From Mycobacterium mantenii (lineage in GTDB: Bacteria > Actinomycetota > Actinomycetes > Mycobacteriales > Mycobacteriaceae): a stretch of 64,000 nucleotides of DNA. The position numbers and the translations under genes are program-made. Under the pieces are notes generated by a model. The model saw nothing but the letters and a program-made list of their open reading frames with translations, searched no databases and was not told where the DNA came from. Positions within the stretch are counted from its first letter, which is position 1. Each line of letters starts with the position of its first letter. Shown here one piece after another: positions 1 to 10,814 of the stretch. Where the stretch lies: assembly GCF_010731775.1 (NCBI RefSeq), contig NZ_AP022590.1, positions 1,240,001-1,304,000 on the forward strand. The letters are read 5' to 3'.

Positions 1-156
1 GACAACTCTTAATCGCAAGGCGAGGCAGATGGAATTCCAATTAGTCGGAATGCACTTTGCGGGGGGCCGCAGCACGACGACGAGTTCAGCGGCACCCACC
101 CGCGCGCGACTGGCGGCACGGGCTCACACATTCATCACGGTAGGGAGTGCAAGGCG
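1..156. other. Sequence upstream of eccD5, possible gene end
   Basis: One plus-strand frame is open from the window edge to a TGA at 158-160 that overlaps the eccD5 ATG (ATGA). In M. tuberculosis espG5 sits immediately before eccD5, so this could be the tail of that gene. I do not recognise EspG5 residues in the roughly 50 codons available. It may equally be a non-coding leader. Confidence 0.25.
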
Positions 157-1668
157 ATGACTGCGGTAGTCGAAGTAGCACAGCCTGATGTAGAGGGAAT
201 CTCGCAGCCTCAGGCAGTCGTCGTCGGCGTGATGGCCGGCGCGGGTGTTCAGATCGGTGTCCTGCTGGACGCCAACGCGCCCGTCTCGGTGATGACCGAC
301 CCGTTGCTGAAGGTGGTCAACAGCCGGCTCCGCGAGCTCGGCGAGACTCCGCTGGAGGCGTCGGGCCGGGGCCGCTGGGCGCTTTGCCTGGTGGACGGTT
401 CGCCGTTGCGGGCCACTCAATCGCTGAGCGAGCAGGATGTCTACGACGGCGACCGGTTGTGGATCCGGTTCATCCCGGACACCGAGCACCGCTCACAGGT
501 CATCGAGCATATCTCCACCGCCGTCGCGGCTGATCTCAGTAAGCGCTTCGCCGCCATCGACCCGGTCATCGCGGTGCAGGTCGGTGCGTCCATGGTCGCC
601 ATCGGGGTGACGACCGCCGCCGGGCTGCTGGGCTGGTGGCGCTGGCACCACAACTCGTGGCTGCCGACCGTGTACGCGGGCGTGATCGGCGTGGTCGCGC
701 TCGGCGTCTCGTTGCTGTTGCTGATGCGGGCGCGCACGCAGCAGGAACGGCGCGTCGCCGACACCATGCTGTTGAGCAGCCTGGCGCCGGTGTCGGTCGC
801 GGCGGCGTCGGCTCCGCCCGGTGGCGTCGGATCGCCGCACGCGGTACTGGGCTTCGGTGTCCTCACCATCGCCGCAATCCTCGCCCTGCGCTTCACCGGG
901 CGCCGGCTGGCGATCTACACCGCCATGGTCACCGTCAGCCTGATCGCGGCGGTGGCCGCGCTGGCGCGCATGGTCGCCATGACCAGCGCCGTGACGCTGT
1001 TCACCTGCGTCGTGCTGGTGTCCGTCATGATCTACCAAAGTGCGCCGGCGATTTCGCGCCGGCTGGCCGGCATCCGGCTGCCCGTCTTCCCGTCGGCCAC
1101 CAGCCGGTGGGTGTTCGAGGCCCGGCCCGACCTGCCCACCACCGTGGTGCGCTCCGACGGCGGTCCGCCGGTCCTGGAGGGGCCCGCCTCGGTTCGCGAC
1201 GTGTTGACTCAGGCCGAACGCGCCCGCTCCTTCCTGTCGGGTTTGCTGATCGGGCTCGGCGTGCTGATGATCGTCTCCCTGACCGCGCTGTCGGATCCGC
1301 GCACCGGACAGCGTTGGCTGCCGCTCTTGCTGGCCGGCTTCTGCGCGGGCTTCCTGATGCTGCGCGGCCGCTCCTACGTCGACCGCTGGCAGGCGATCAC
1401 CCTGGCGGGAACGGCGGTGCTGATCGTCGGTGCGGTCGTCTTGCGATACGCGCTGGTGCTGCAGTCGCCGCTTGCGGTCTCGATCAGCGCGGCGATCCTG
1501 GTGCTGTTGCCGGCGGCCGGATTGACATCGGCGGCTGTCGTGCCGAACACGGTCTACAGTCCGCTATTCCGCAAATTCGTGGAATGGATTGAATACCTCT
1601 GCCTGATGCCAATTTTCCCGCTGGCATTGTGGTTGATGAATGTCTATGCAGCAATTCGTTATCGCTAA
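157..1668 (+). CDS. eccD5: ESX-5 membrane channel component EccD5
   Basis: EccD5 is the polytopic core subunit of the ESX-5 type VII secretion complex in the inner membrane, the system that exports PE, PPE and Esx proteins in slow-growing mycobacteria. The 503-residue product has a soluble ubiquitin-like N-terminal domain (about residues 20-110, ending near an RFIPDTEHR stretch) followed by about eleven hydrophobic segments from residue 129 to the C terminus, the usual EccD plan and length. The ATG overlaps the stop of an upstream open frame. Its 3' end overlaps mycP5 by 29 nt, and mycP5, eccE5 and eccA5 follow in the canonical ESX-5 order, which fixes the paralogue as ESX-5 rather than ESX-1 to 4. 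Confidence 0.95.
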   Translation: MTAVVEVAQPDVEGISQPQAVVVGVMAGAGVQIGVLLDANAPVSVMTDPLLKVVNSRLRELGETPLEASGRGRWALCLVDGSPLRATQSLSEQDVYDGDRLWIRFIPDTEHRSQVIEHISTAVAADLSKRFAAIDPVIAVQVGASMVAIGVTTAAGLLGWWRWHHNSWLPTVYAGVIGVVALGVSLLLLMRARTQQERRVADTMLLSSLAPVSVAAASAPPGGVGSPHAVLGFGVLTIAAILALRFTGRRLAIYTAMVTVSLIAAVAALARMVAMTSAVTLFTCVVLVSVMIYQSAPAISRRLAGIRLPVFPSATSRWVFEARPDLPTTVVRSDGGPPVLEGPASVRDVLTQAERARSFLSGLLIGLGVLMIVSLTALSDPRTGQRWLPLLLAGFCAGFLMLRGRSYVDRWQAITLAGTAVLIVGAVVLRYALVLQSPLAVSISAAILVLLPAAGLTSAAVVPNTVYSPLFRKFVEWIEYLCLMPIFPLALWLMNVYAAIRYR

Positions 1669-3493
1669 CGGCAAGGTGTGGCGTGGTCGCGCGTTCGCCG
1701 CGACCATCGCCGCCATGTTGCTCGCGTCGGGGGCATTGGCCGGTTTGCCGCCCGCGTACGCGATCTCACCCCCGACGATCGACGCCGGGGCGGTACCGCC
1801 GGACGGTCCGCCCGGACCGGGGGCGCCGATGAAGCAGAACTCGTACTGCACCGAGGTCGGCGTGCTGCCCGGGACCGATTTCCGGCTGCAGCCCAAGTAC
1901 ATGGACATGCTGAATCTCCAGGAGGCGTGGCAGTTCGGTCGTGGTGCCGGCGTGAAGGTGGCCGTCATCGACACCGGAGTGACGCCGCACCCCAGGTTCC
2001 CGCACCTGATCCCCGGCGGTGACTACGTCATGGCCGGCGACGGATTGTCCGACTGCGATGCGCACGGCACCATCGTGGCGTCGATGATCGGTGCGGCGTC
2101 GGCCAACGGCGCGGGCGTGCCGCCGGCGGCACCGCGCAAGCCGGTGACCATCCCCACCACCGAACCCCCGCCGAAAGCGCCACCGCCGCAGACGGTGACC
2201 CTGTCACCGCTGCCTCAGACCGTGACGATGGTCCCCCCGCCGCCACAGTCTCAGGAACAAGCGCCTCCGGGCCCCTTCGGGGCGCCGCCGGCACCGGAGG
2301 CCCCACCGCCCGCCGGCCCGCCCCCGGGACCGCCGCAGGGTGGGCAAGCGCCTAACGGTCAAGCGCCGGCGGCCAGTCATGGCGGCGGCACGGTGACCAT
2401 CCCCGGCTATTCCGGTGGTGGGCGCGTGGCCAACGTCGACAATCTGCGCGGCCCGCGCCCGCTCGACCCGCCGCCACCACCGCCGCCGCCCCCGCCGCCC
2501 AAGGCCGGTCCGGACGCTTTCAGCGGGGTGGCCCCGGATGTCGACATCATCGCGATCCGGCAGTCCAGCCAGGCATTCGGTCTCAAGGACGCCTACACCG
2601 GTGACGAGGATCCGCAGACATCGGCGAAGATCGACAGCGTTCAGACAATGGCGCGGGCCATCGTGCATGCCGCCAACATGGGTGCCCAGGTCATCAACAT
2701 CTCGGATGTGACCTGCATGAGCGCGCGCAACATCATCGATCAGCGCTCGCTGGGTGCGGCGGTGCGCTACGCGGCGGTCGACAAGAATGCCGTCATCGTG
2801 GCCGCGGCCGGCGACACCAGCAAGAAGGACTGCAAGCAGAACCCGCCCCATGATCCGTTGCAGCCCAACGATCCTCGCAATTGGAGCGCGGTCACCACGG
2901 TCGTGACGCCGTCCTGGTTCAGCGACTACGTCCTGACGGTCGGCGCGGTCGACACCGAGGGACGCCCGTTGAGCCAGGGCAACCAGGGCCAGGCGTCGAC
3001 GAGCGTGGCCGGGCCGTGGGTGGGCATCGCCGCACCGGGAACGGACGTCGTGGGACTGTCACCCCGGGACGACGGCCTGATCAACGCGATCGACGGACCG
3101 GACAACACCCTGCTGGTTCCGTCGGGCACCAGCTTCTCGGCGGCGGTCGTGTCCGGCGTTGCGGCGCTGGTGCGGGCCAAGTTCCCGCAGCTGTCGGCCT
3201 ATCAGGTCATCAACCGGCTGACTCGCACCGCCCGCGCGCCCGCGCGCGGCGTGGACAACCAAGTCGGTCACGGTGTCGTCGACCCGGTGGCGGCACTGAC
3301 GTGGGATGTACCCGACGGTCCGGTGAAACCGCCGCAGCAACTATCGGCACCGCTGAACATTCCGAAACCCGTCCCGCACCGGGATATGGTGCCAGTGTGG
3401 GTGGCCGCCGGTGGCTTGCTCGGCGCGCTGCTCATCGGCGGCGGAGTTTTCGGTACGGCGACGCTGATGAAGCGATCGCGGAAACAGCAATAG
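1640..3493 (+). CDS. mycP5: ESX-5 mycosin, membrane-anchored subtilisin-like protease MycP5
   Basis: Mycosin of the ESX-5 system, needed for a stable secretion complex and acting on the periplasmic side. A signal peptide ends near A41 (AYA). The catalytic triad is visible as D111 in VAVIDTGV, H142 in DAHGT and S498 in GTSFSAA. A transmembrane anchor near residues 588-610 precedes a short basic tail (RSRKQQ). At 617 residues it is longer than the roughly 585-residue M. tuberculosis protein because the proline-rich loop between the catalytic His and Ser (about residues 160-295, including an uninterrupted proline run) is expanded. An internal ATG at 1646 is an alternative start. It overlaps eccD5 and lies 19 nt upstream of eccE5. 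Confidence 0.95.
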   Translation: MSMQQFVIANGKVWRGRAFAATIAAMLLASGALAGLPPAYAISPPTIDAGAVPPDGPPGPGAPMKQNSYCTEVGVLPGTDFRLQPKYMDMLNLQEAWQFGRGAGVKVAVIDTGVTPHPRFPHLIPGGDYVMAGDGLSDCDAHGTIVASMIGAASANGAGVPPAAPRKPVTIPTTEPPPKAPPPQTVTLSPLPQTVTMVPPPPQSQEQAPPGPFGAPPAPEAPPPAGPPPGPPQGGQAPNGQAPAASHGGGTVTIPGYSGGGRVANVDNLRGPRPLDPPPPPPPPPPPKAGPDAFSGVAPDVDIIAIRQSSQAFGLKDAYTGDEDPQTSAKIDSVQTMARAIVHAANMGAQVINISDVTCMSARNIIDQRSLGAAVRYAAVDKNAVIVAAAGDTSKKDCKQNPPHDPLQPNDPRNWSAVTTVVTPSWFSDYVLTVGAVDTEGRPLSQGNQGQASTSVAGPWVGIAAPGTDVVGLSPRDDGLINAIDGPDNTLLVPSGTSFSAAVVSGVAALVRAKFPQLSAYQVINRLTRTARAPARGVDNQVGHGVVDPVAALTWDVPDGPVKPPQQLSAPLNIPKPVPHRDMVPVWVAAGGLLGALLIGGGVFGTATLMKRSRKQQ

Positions 3494-3512
3494 GGGCGGA
3501 GCAGCAGCACTC

Positions 3513-4721
3513 ATGAAGCGTCAGCGCAGGTTTGGGTTGTCCTTATCGTGGCCGCGGCTGACCACGGTGTTCTTGATCGACGTCGTGATCATGGTGGTGG
3601 CCAGTCACTGCCCCGAGTCGTGGCAGGGCACGTATCGCATCGCGTTCTGGGTGGGTGTCGCTCTGGCCGTTCTGGTGACACTGCTATCGCTGGTCACCTA
3701 CCACGGCCTCACGGTGACGTCAGGGCTGGCCACCTGGTTGTGGGATTGGTCCGCCGATCCCGGCTCGGCGCTGGCCGCCGGTTGCACCCCGGCCGTCGAT
3801 CACCAGCGCAAGTACGGCCGCGACAAGGTCGGCGTGCGCCAGCACGACGGCCAACTGGTCACCGTGATCGCCATCAACGGCGGTGACGACGAATCGGCCT
3901 CGCGCCTCCGTCATCGGAACTCGCCCCCCACCTTGCTGGTGTCGGCCGTCGCTTCGGGCCTGCGCCAGTTCGACATTCACCTCGACGACATCGACATCGT
4001 GTCGGTGAAGGTGCGGCGCGGCGGCCCAGAAGCCAGAGCCGCCGAGTTGTCCAAGCTGGACGACTGGGGCCCCGAAGAGTGGGAGGTGGCCCACGATCAG
4101 CCCACCTCGTACGTTCGCCGCACCTGGCTGGTGCTGCGGATGAATCCGCAGCGCAACGTCGCCGCCGTGGCCGCCCGCGATTCGCTGGCGTCGACCCTGG
4201 TGGCGGCCACCGAGCGGCTCGCCCAGGATCTCGACGGGCTGACCTGTGGGGCGCGGCCGTTGACCGCGGAGGAGCTCGCCGCGGTCGACCGCGCGGTGCT
4301 GGCCGATCTGGAGCCGACGTGGAGCCGTCCCGGCTGGCGCCGCCTCAAGCACTTCAACGGATTCGTCACCAGCCTGTGGTTGTCGCCGTCCGACATCACC
4401 ACCGACAAGCTCGATGAGCTGTGGGAGGACGAGACCTTCGCCACGGTGCTGACCATCCGGCTCACCTCGCGCGGCGGCCGGCCGCAGGTATCGGCGTGGG
4501 TGCGGTACCACACCGAGAAGCGGTTGCGCAGGGACGTCTCGTCGGGCCTCAACCGTCTCACCGGACGCCAGCTGGCCGCGGTCCGTGCCAGCCTGCCCGC
4601 GCCGACCGCGCGGCCCCTGTTGGTCGTGCCCGGCCGCCCGTTGCGCGCCGACGACGATGACCTCGCGTTATCCGTCGACCAGCTGCGAGGGAGCTCGGCC
4701 GGCGTGCCTGTAGCGCAATGA
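3513..4721 (+). CDS. eccE5: ESX-5 complex component EccE5
   Basis: EccE5 is a peripheral subunit of the ESX-5 membrane complex. The 402-residue protein starts with two transmembrane helices (about residues 14-32 and 40-62) followed by a soluble domain. The segment [13 protein letters not shown] and the block around [14 protein letters not shown] match the EccE5 family as I know it. Family length is about 406 residues, so it is complete. It begins 19 nt after mycP5 and its stop overlaps the eccA5 start by 4 nt (ATGA), indicating translational coupling. Confidence 0.92.
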   Translation: MKRQRRFGLSLSWPRLTTVFLIDVVIMVVASHCPESWQGTYRIAFWVGVALAVLVTLLSLVTYHGLTVTSGLATWLWDWSADPGSALAAGCTPAVDHQRKYGRDKVGVRQHDGQLVTVIAINGGDDESASRLRHRNSPPTLLVSAVASGLRQFDIHLDDIDIVSVKVRRGGPEARAAELSKLDDWGPEEWEVAHDQPTSYVRRTWLVLRMNPQRNVAAVAARDSLASTLVAATERLAQDLDGLTCGARPLTAEELAAVDRAVLADLEPTWSRPGWRRLKHFNGFVTSLWLSPSDITTDKLDELWEDETFATVLTIRLTSRGGRPQVSAWVRYHTEKRLRRDVSSGLNRLTGRQLAAVRASLPAPTARPLLVVPGRPLRADDDDLALSVDQLRGSSAGVPVAQ

Positions 4722-6550
4722 CGAGGCCGCAATCAACCGCTGAGAGCGCCCGCAACGCGATGGTCGCCGGGCTGTTGGCGTCCGGCGTCTCGGTCAACGG
4801 GCTGCAGCCCAGCCACAATCCGCAGGTTGCGTCGCAGATGTTCACCACCGCGACCAACCTGGATCCCGGGATGTGTGACGCCTGGCTGGCGCGGATCCTG
4901 GCGGGGGAGCAGAGCCTCGACGTCCTCGCCGGCGCCTGGTCGTCGATCCGGACGTTCGGGTGGGAGACCCGCCGGCTCGGCGTGACCGAATTGCAGTTCC
5001 GCCCCCAGGTTTCCGACGGGTTGTTCCTGCGGCTGGCGGTGACCAGCGTGGAGACGCTGGCGTGTGCGTACGCCGCGGTACTGGCCGAGGCGAAACGGTA
5101 CGAGGAGGCCTCGAAGCTGATCGAGGGCGTCGAGCCCCGCCAGCCCGTCGACGAAGAGCTGGTCAGCTACGTGCGCGGTGTGCTGTACTTCCGCACCGCC
5201 CGGTGGCCGGACGTGCTCAACGAGTTTTCTGAGGGCAAGAGCTGGCGGCAGCCCGAGCTGAAGGCGGCGGGCGCGGCGATGGCCACCACGGCACTGGCTT
5301 CCCTCGGTGTGTTCGAGGAGGCCTTGCGTCGCGGTCAGGAGGCCATCGAAGGCGACCGGGTGCCGGGCGCGGCCAACGTCGCGCTGTACACCCAGGGCAT
5401 GTGCCTGCGCCACCTGGGCCGCGAGGACGAGGCCGTCGAGCTGCTGCGGCGGGTGTACTCACGGGATCCGAAGTTCACCCCGGCCCGTGAAGCGCTGGAC
5501 AACCCGAACTTTCGCCTGGTCTTGACGGACCCGGAGACGATCGAGGCCCGGACCGACCCGTGGGACCCGGACAGCGCGCCGACCCGGGCTGAAACCGAGG
5601 CCGCTCGTCACGCCGAAGAGGCGGCGAAGTACCTGGCCGAAGGCGACGCCGAGCTCAACGCGATGTTGGGCATGGAACGCGCCAAGCGCGAGATCAAGCT
5701 CATCAAGTCGACGACCAAGGTGAACCTGGCGCGCGCCAAGATGGGGCTTCCGGTGCCGGTGACGTCGCGCCACACCTTGTTGCTCGGCCCGCCCGGCACC
5801 GGAAAGACTTCAGTGGCAAGGGCTTTCAGCAAGCAGCTGTGCGGGCTGACCGTCCTGCGCAAACCCGTGGTGGTGGAGACCAGCCGCACCAAGTTGCTGG
5901 GCCGGTACATGGCCGACGCGGAGAAGAACACCGAGGAGATGCTCGAGGGCGCCCTGGGTGGCGCGGTCTTCTTCGATGAGATGCACACGCTGCACGAGAA
6001 GGGCTACCAGCAGGGCGACCCGTACGGCAACGCAATTATCAACACGTTGCTGTTGTACATGGAGAATCATCGCGACGAGCTGGTCGTCTTCGGCGCCGGT
6101 TACGCCAAGGCCATGGACAAGATGCTGGAAGTGAATCAGGGTCTGCGGCGCCGTTTTTCGACGGTCATCGAGTTCTTCAGCTACACCCCCGACGAATTGG
6201 TCGCGCTCACCCGGTTGATGGGCCAGGAGAACGAGGACGTCATCACCGACGAATCCGCGCAGGCGCTGTTGCCGTCGTACACGAAGTTCTACCTCGACGA
6301 AAGTTATTCGGACGACGGCGATCTCATCCGGGGCATCGATACGCTCGGCAACGCCGGCTTCGTGCGTAACGTGGTGGAGAAGGCCCGCGATCACCGCAGT
6401 TTCCGCCTGGACGACGAAGACCTGGATGCGGTGCTGTCCAGCGATGTGACCGAGTTCAGCGAACGTCAACTGCTGCGGTTCAAGGAACTGACGCAGGAGG
6501 ATCTCGCCGAGGGCCTCAGCGCGGCGGTCGCCGAGAAGAAGCCGGATTAG
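4718..6550 (+). CDS. eccA5: ESX-5 cytosolic AAA+ ATPase EccA5
   Basis: EccA5 is the cytosolic CbxX/CfqX-type AAA+ ATPase linked to ESX-5 substrate handling. The 610-residue protein has an N-terminal TPR-like helical half (about 1-280) and a C-terminal AAA+ module with Walker A GPPGTGKT at 357-364, Walker B AVFFDEMH with the acidic pair near 420, and a GLRRRF arginine-finger region near 475. Length equals the family norm. The ATG overlaps the eccE5 stop. In M. tuberculosis lppT follows; here the gene is followed by 1.5 kb of degenerate sequence. Confidence 0.95.
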   Translation: MTRPQSTAESARNAMVAGLLASGVSVNGLQPSHNPQVASQMFTTATNLDPGMCDAWLARILAGEQSLDVLAGAWSSIRTFGWETRRLGVTELQFRPQVSDGLFLRLAVTSVETLACAYAAVLAEAKRYEEASKLIEGVEPRQPVDEELVSYVRGVLYFRTARWPDVLNEFSEGKSWRQPELKAAGAAMATTALASLGVFEEALRRGQEAIEGDRVPGAANVALYTQGMCLRHLGREDEAVELLRRVYSRDPKFTPAREALDNPNFRLVLTDPETIEARTDPWDPDSAPTRAETEAARHAEEAAKYLAEGDAELNAMLGMERAKREIKLIKSTTKVNLARAKMGLPVPVTSRHTLLLGPPGTGKTSVARAFSKQLCGLTVLRKPVVVETSRTKLLGRYMADAEKNTEEMLEGALGGAVFFDEMHTLHEKGYQQGDPYGNAIINTLLLYMENHRDELVVFGAGYAKAMDKMLEVNQGLRRRFSTVIEFFSYTPDELVALTRLMGQENEDVITDESAQALLPSYTKFYLDESYSDDGDLIRGIDTLGNAGFVRNVVEKARDHRSFRLDDEDLDAVLSSDVTEFSERQLLRFKELTQEDLAEGLSAAVAEKKPD

Positions 6551-8030
6551 CCCGTCATCGCGTAGAGCCCGTTGAACCTGCTGGGCCGCAACCGTTTTGG
6601 GCGAAACCAGTGGTGATGCCGCTCGCGCCGGGGCCGAACAGACCGATGGAATGCCCAGGGACCACCGCGTGGGCCCAGGCGCTCAATGCGCGACCGACTC
6701 GGCCTCCTGCACTCCGGGGGCGGAGCTCTCGCAGGTTAGGGCTGGCCCCTACGTTTCCGGCCAAGTGCCGGGCATCCCGCTCAGGTCCGGCCCGGGCACA
6801 CGACGGCCAGTGGTCGACGCTTAAATGGGGATTCCGGGTCCGGGTGATTGCGGCCTGTCCGCCCGTCGCGGGTTAACACCGTGCGCAATCCAAATTAACG
6901 ACCGGCAAACGAGGATTTTTCTACAACCGCCGTTTGGTAATGCCGTCGCGCCAGCAACGTTGCGTAGCGGTTTCGATGCCCTTAATGGACCTTGAAATAT
7001 CGGTGTGAACGGCCACGGCATGCCCCACAGGAAACTGTCAGTAGCTAATCAGTGCCACGGCAGACTGGCCACGTCTACTCGTATAGGTGAATCTGAGGAG
7101 AACAGTGTGAGGATGAATTGCCAGTTCGGTGATGTCGACGCCCACGCCGTCGCGAGCCAGGCCCGGACGACGTCCCTCGTGGCCGGGCACCAGGCCATCC
7201 TTCGAGATGCTCGCGCCACCGGCGACCGTTGGGGCGTTGCGGGATCGGTGGCGGCCGGTAGCGCATCGCCGGGTTCGCGTCGCGGTTTGGGGTCATCAAT
7301 GCGTGCGCAGATTCCGCGGACAGACGGTTCAGTCCACGGGTGGCAACATGGCGAACACCGACAACGCCGTCGGCTCAATGTGGGCTTTATTGGATTGCCC
7401 AGATAATGACAAAAGTAGCGCACGGCCGGGCGAGATATTTGACCGTTGGCCCCATTCGAGCGGCCATTGCCATCGAATCGTCGACTGCAAGGTGATGTAA
7501 CCGTTTTAAGCTTCTATAGGAGGTTATTCAATTAAAGACCGGACACCGTAACAACCGCCCTTGTGGCTGTTTATCAAATCGGTGATGAGGCCGATATTGA
7601 AGCCATCATTATCTACGCGCTCGGATTAAATCTCTGAATGTTTTAGTCCGCGATAGGATGCTGCCTTCGGCCGGCCAAGTTAGTGACTTGGGCCACAAAA
7701 CCGCTGGTTGTGGCCAGCTCCTCTCACAGGGGGCCGGGGCTCGCGATATTTGTTTTTTACAAAGATTTACCTAACGGGGACGCCCGCCGAAATATGTTGT
7801 GGGGACCATCGTCAAAGCGATAGCAGCGTGGCTTGACTAGTCGTTCGCACGCCATTACTGCGCCGATTCACAGCTAGGAACAGGATGACTTTGTTGTCGA
7901 CAGCACATGGGATCTGCACATGTATTCGCTAGCAGATTCGATGAATTCCCTTAGAGCTGCGACTTCGTCGATGCCGGGACCGCGAACCCGTGCCTACCAT
8001 GGCTGCCACAAGAGGGACCGGAGGTATTAG
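6551..8030. other. Long region without an intact gene, containing an esx relic
   Basis: Apart from the esxN-like relic at 7107-7386 I see no convincing gene here. Short open frames exist on both strands, but none has a good start signal or a recognisable product. The part from about 7500 to 7850 is clearly more AT-rich than the rest of the window, including a T-rich run near 7750. The last 15 bases carry a GGAGG ribosome-binding site for the PPE gene that starts at 8031. The region occupies the place of lppT in M. tuberculosis and looks like decayed coding DNA. Confidence 0.6.
7107..7386 (+). pseudogene. Frameshifted esxN-like (ESAT-6 family) relic
   Basis: A GTG at 7107, after a GAGGAG ribosome-binding site, opens a frame reading QFGDVDAHA, then GHQAILRD and GDRWGVAGSVA, matching the N-terminal two thirds of the ESX-5 EsxN/EsxI family (QFGDVDAHG, EHQAIVRD, GDFWGGAGSVA). 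The match then moves to the next frame, which reads GQTVQSTGGNMANTDNAVG ending SMWA, equivalent to the EsxN C terminus (GNNMAQTDSAVGSSWA). From start to the final WA is 280 nt, against 282 nt for a 94-codon EsxN, so the net change is -2 (or +1). The stop codon is lost, and the shifted frame runs to 7500. No intact esxM-type partner is visible upstream. Confidence 0.8.
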
Positions 8031-9290
8031 ATGTTGGATTTCGGGGCTTATCCGCCGGAATACAACTCGGGGCGGATGTACATCGGAGCGGGTTCAGGGC
8101 CGCTGCTGGCCGCTGCCGCGGCGTGGGACGAATTGGCCGCGGAGCTGCAAAGCACTGGCGCGTCGTACAACTCGACCATCGAGACCCTTGCGACGGGCCC
8201 GTGGACGGGCCCCTCGTCCATCGCGATGGCGGCCGCGGCGGCACCGTACGTGGCGTGGATCCATGCAACCGGCGCGCAGGCCGAGCAGGCGGGCGCCCAG
8301 GCCAAACTCGCGGCGGGGGCCTACGAGACCGCGTTCGCGGCGACGGTTCCGCCGCCGGTGATCGCCGCCAATCGCGCGCTGCTCGCGACGTTGATCGCCA
8401 CCAACATCCTGGGCCAGAACACCCCGGCGATAGCCGCGACCGAAGCCCACTACATGGAGATGTGGGCGCAGGATGCCGCCGCGATGTATGCGTACGCAGC
8501 GGCCTCGGCGAGCGCCTCGCAGCTGACCCCGTTCGCCGAACCGCCGCGGACCACCAACGACTCGGCCGGGCCGATGCAGGCGGCCGCGGTCACCCAGAGC
8601 AGCGCGCAATCCGGCTCGAACACCGTCAGCCACCTCGCGCAGCTGAGCACCACGATGCAGCCGGCGGCGCAGGCGGTGACCAATGCCGGCACGGCGGGAA
8701 CCACGTCGACGCAATTGACCACGCCATCGCTCATCACGAACTGGAACGAGTTCTGGTCGGTGGTGACCGGGGTGTATTCGCCGCAGTCGTGGAGCACCAT
8801 CCCCGGCGGACCGTTCCTGTCGTTCGGCCAGGCGTACGCCTGGGGACAGAACGGGCAGGGCGCGGCGGCCTATTTGGCTGGGCCCAAGGCGATTTCCGGG
8901 GCGTTGGCGCCGCTGGCCAGTGGCGCCAACGCCGTCAAGCCCATGCTCAGTTCCGCGGTCGGGGCCGGACAGGTGTCGGGGTCGATGGGCAAAAGCGCTC
9001 TGGTGGGCAGCATGTCGGTGCCGCAGGGCTGGGCCGAAGCCGCCCCGGCGATCCGGACGGTCGCCCAAGCGCTGCCGGCCAATCTGGCCGCGGCGCCGGC
9101 GGCGATGGCCGGTGAGGAAGGTGTGTTCAGCCAGATGGCGCTGTCCAGCCTGGCGGGACGCGCCGTCGCGGCCGCCGCGACCCGACCCGCCGGTGGTGCC
9201 GCCTCGGCGGCGGGTTCGCTGGGCGGTGTTGCCGCCGAAGCCGATCCGGCCGCGGCCACCATCATCGTGATCCCGTACATCGAGGAATGA
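8031..9290 (+). CDS. PPE family protein, SVP subfamily
   Basis: A secreted or surface PPE protein of 419 residues. The N-terminal PPE domain (about 1-175) opens with [16 protein letters not shown] and contains the conserved WTGPSS and [10 protein letters not shown] segments. The C-terminal half has the SVP signature GSMSVPQGW near residue 325 and ends in IPYIEE. A GGAGG ribosome-binding site sits just upstream of the ATG. No PE gene precedes it. It is followed 68 nt later by a second PPE gene in the same direction. Location next to the ESX-5 genes and SVP membership suggest ESX-5 export (inference from family). Confidence 0.92.
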   Translation: MLDFGAYPPEYNSGRMYIGAGSGPLLAAAAAWDELAAELQSTGASYNSTIETLATGPWTGPSSIAMAAAAAPYVAWIHATGAQAEQAGAQAKLAAGAYETAFAATVPPPVIAANRALLATLIATNILGQNTPAIAATEAHYMEMWAQDAAAMYAYAAASASASQLTPFAEPPRTTNDSAGPMQAAAVTQSSAQSGSNTVSHLAQLSTTMQPAAQAVTNAGTAGTTSTQLTTPSLITNWNEFWSVVTGVYSPQSWSTIPGGPFLSFGQAYAWGQNGQGAAAYLAGPKAISGALAPLASGANAVKPMLSSAVGAGQVSGSMGKSALVGSMSVPQGWAEAAPAIRTVAQALPANLAAAPAAMAGEEGVFSQMALSSLAGRAVAAAATRPAGGAASAAGSLGGVAAEADPAAATIIVIPYIEE

Positions 9291-9358
9291 CCGTGACAAC
9301 CAAATCGTTTGGCAGCCAAGCGCTGTCGACCCAGGTAGCCAGGTAGGGGGTACGAGAG

Positions 9359-10762
9359 ATGTTCTACGGAGCCTTTCCGCCGGAATTCAACTCGGGCCGG
9401 ATGTACAGCGGCCCGGGAGCGGGTTCGTTGGTGGCCGCGGCGACGGCCTGGCAGAACCTGGCCACCGAATTGCAGTCCACCGCTTCGTCGTATTCGTCGG
9501 TGCTCTCGAGCCTGACCGCCGGACCATGGGTGGGTCCGTCCTCGATTGCAATGGCGAGCGCGGCCGCCCCGTACGTGGCCTGGATGCAGAAAACCGCTGC
9601 GCAGGCCGCGCAATCCGCGACCCAGGCCACCGAGGCGGCGGCAGCCTACGAGACGGCGTTCGCCGCCCATGTGCCGCCGGCGGTGATCGCGGAGAACCGG
9701 GCCCTGCTCGCGCAGCTGGTCGCGACGAACCTGTTCGGGCAGAACACATCGGCGATCGCGGCGAATGAGGCCCAATACAGCGAATTTTGGGCTCAGGACG
9801 CCACTGCTATGGACACCTACTTCGCCTCGTCGGCGACCGCCTCCAACAAGTTGACGGAGTTCAGCCCGGCGCCCACCACCACCAACGCGGCCGCGGAGCC
9901 GATGCAGGCCGCCGCGGTGACTTCGGCGGCCAGCACCCCGGCCGCCAACGTCGCGAATGCCGCGGCGTCGGCGGCGACAACCACCCTGCCCTACAGCGGG
10001 CCGTTCTCGATCCCGGCGAACTTGGCCTACCTCTACCAAACGTTCATGACGGATCTGTTCAACACCGTGCCGGGCGGGGCCAGCTTCTACACGAGCATGT
10101 ACAACGCCGTGAAGGTGCCGCTCGGCCTGACTACGCAATTCAACGACATCGGGCTGCTGATCAACTTTCCGCTGTCACAGTGGCTCAAGTTCGCCCCGCC
10201 CGTCGGCTACGGCGCGCTGCCGAAAGACGCGCTCGGCGCCGGGCTCGGGGCATTGGGCTTCGGCCGCGGCACCTTGTACGGCTCGATCAGCCCGCTCGCC
10301 GGCATGGGCAATGCCGGCACCCTGGTCGGAAAGCTGTCGATCCCGCCGAGTTGGGCCACGTCCACCCCGGCCATCAGAACCGTCGCCACCGCCCTGTCGG
10401 CGGCCGGGACCGAAGCGATTCCCGCGGCCGCGCTCGGCGAGGGAAGCCTGTTCAGTTCGATGGGGCTTGCCGGGATGCTGGGCAGCGCCGTCGGCTCGAG
10501 TGGGCCCACGGTGGCGCGCGCGGGTGTGCGCAACCGGATGGCTCCGATCAAGGACCTCAAAGACAAGCAATCGCCGGAACAGCTTAAACGTCTTGTCGCA
10601 CAAATCTCCGAGAAGCCCGAAACCGTGCAGCACCACAACGTCGACCAGGAAAACCTCGACGCGCTTCTCGAGCAGCTGGCCAAGAAGCCCGGCATCCACG
10701 CGGTGCATCTGAAGAAGGGTGACAAATCAAAAGTCATACCCGCGGACGCCCAATTGGGTTGA
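9359..10762 (+). CDS. PPE family protein, SVP subfamily, with a charged C-terminal tail
   Basis: A second PPE protein (467 residues) beginning FYGAFPPEFNSGRMY, with an N-terminal PPE domain of about 175 residues and the SVP-type motif GKLSIPPSW near residue 328. Unlike its neighbour it carries about 70 extra residues after the SVP region. This tail is rich in Lys, Glu and Gln (KDLKDKQSPEQLKRL, then LDALLEQLAKKPGIHAVHLK) and predicted helical, so it differs strongly from the Ala/Gly-rich body. GGGGGTACGAG before the ATG is a plausible ribosome-binding site. It lies downstream of the other PPE gene and upstream of two small secreted proteins. Confidence 0.92.
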   Translation: MFYGAFPPEFNSGRMYSGPGAGSLVAAATAWQNLATELQSTASSYSSVLSSLTAGPWVGPSSIAMASAAAPYVAWMQKTAAQAAQSATQATEAAAAYETAFAAHVPPAVIAENRALLAQLVATNLFGQNTSAIAANEAQYSEFWAQDATAMDTYFASSATASNKLTEFSPAPTTTNAAAEPMQAAAVTSAASTPAANVANAAASAATTTLPYSGPFSIPANLAYLYQTFMTDLFNTVPGGASFYTSMYNAVKVPLGLTTQFNDIGLLINFPLSQWLKFAPPVGYGALPKDALGAGLGALGFGRGTLYGSISPLAGMGNAGTLVGKLSIPPSWATSTPAIRTVATALSAAGTEAIPAAALGEGSLFSSMGLAGMLGSAVGSSGPTVARAGVRNRMAPIKDLKDKQSPEQLKRLVAQISEKPETVQHHNVDQENLDALLEQLAKKPGIHAVHLKKGDKSKVIPADAQLG

Positions 10763-10814
10763 GGGACAGAGGAAAATCCGTGTTCCTAGCCGCCACAACG
10801 GAAGGGTGATAGTG

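Noticed and set aside
6555..6764. A minus-strand frame with a Gly/Ala-rich product that might be a PPE fragment
   Set aside because: No PPE, PE or SVP motif can be read, and there is no start signal; composition alone is not enough.
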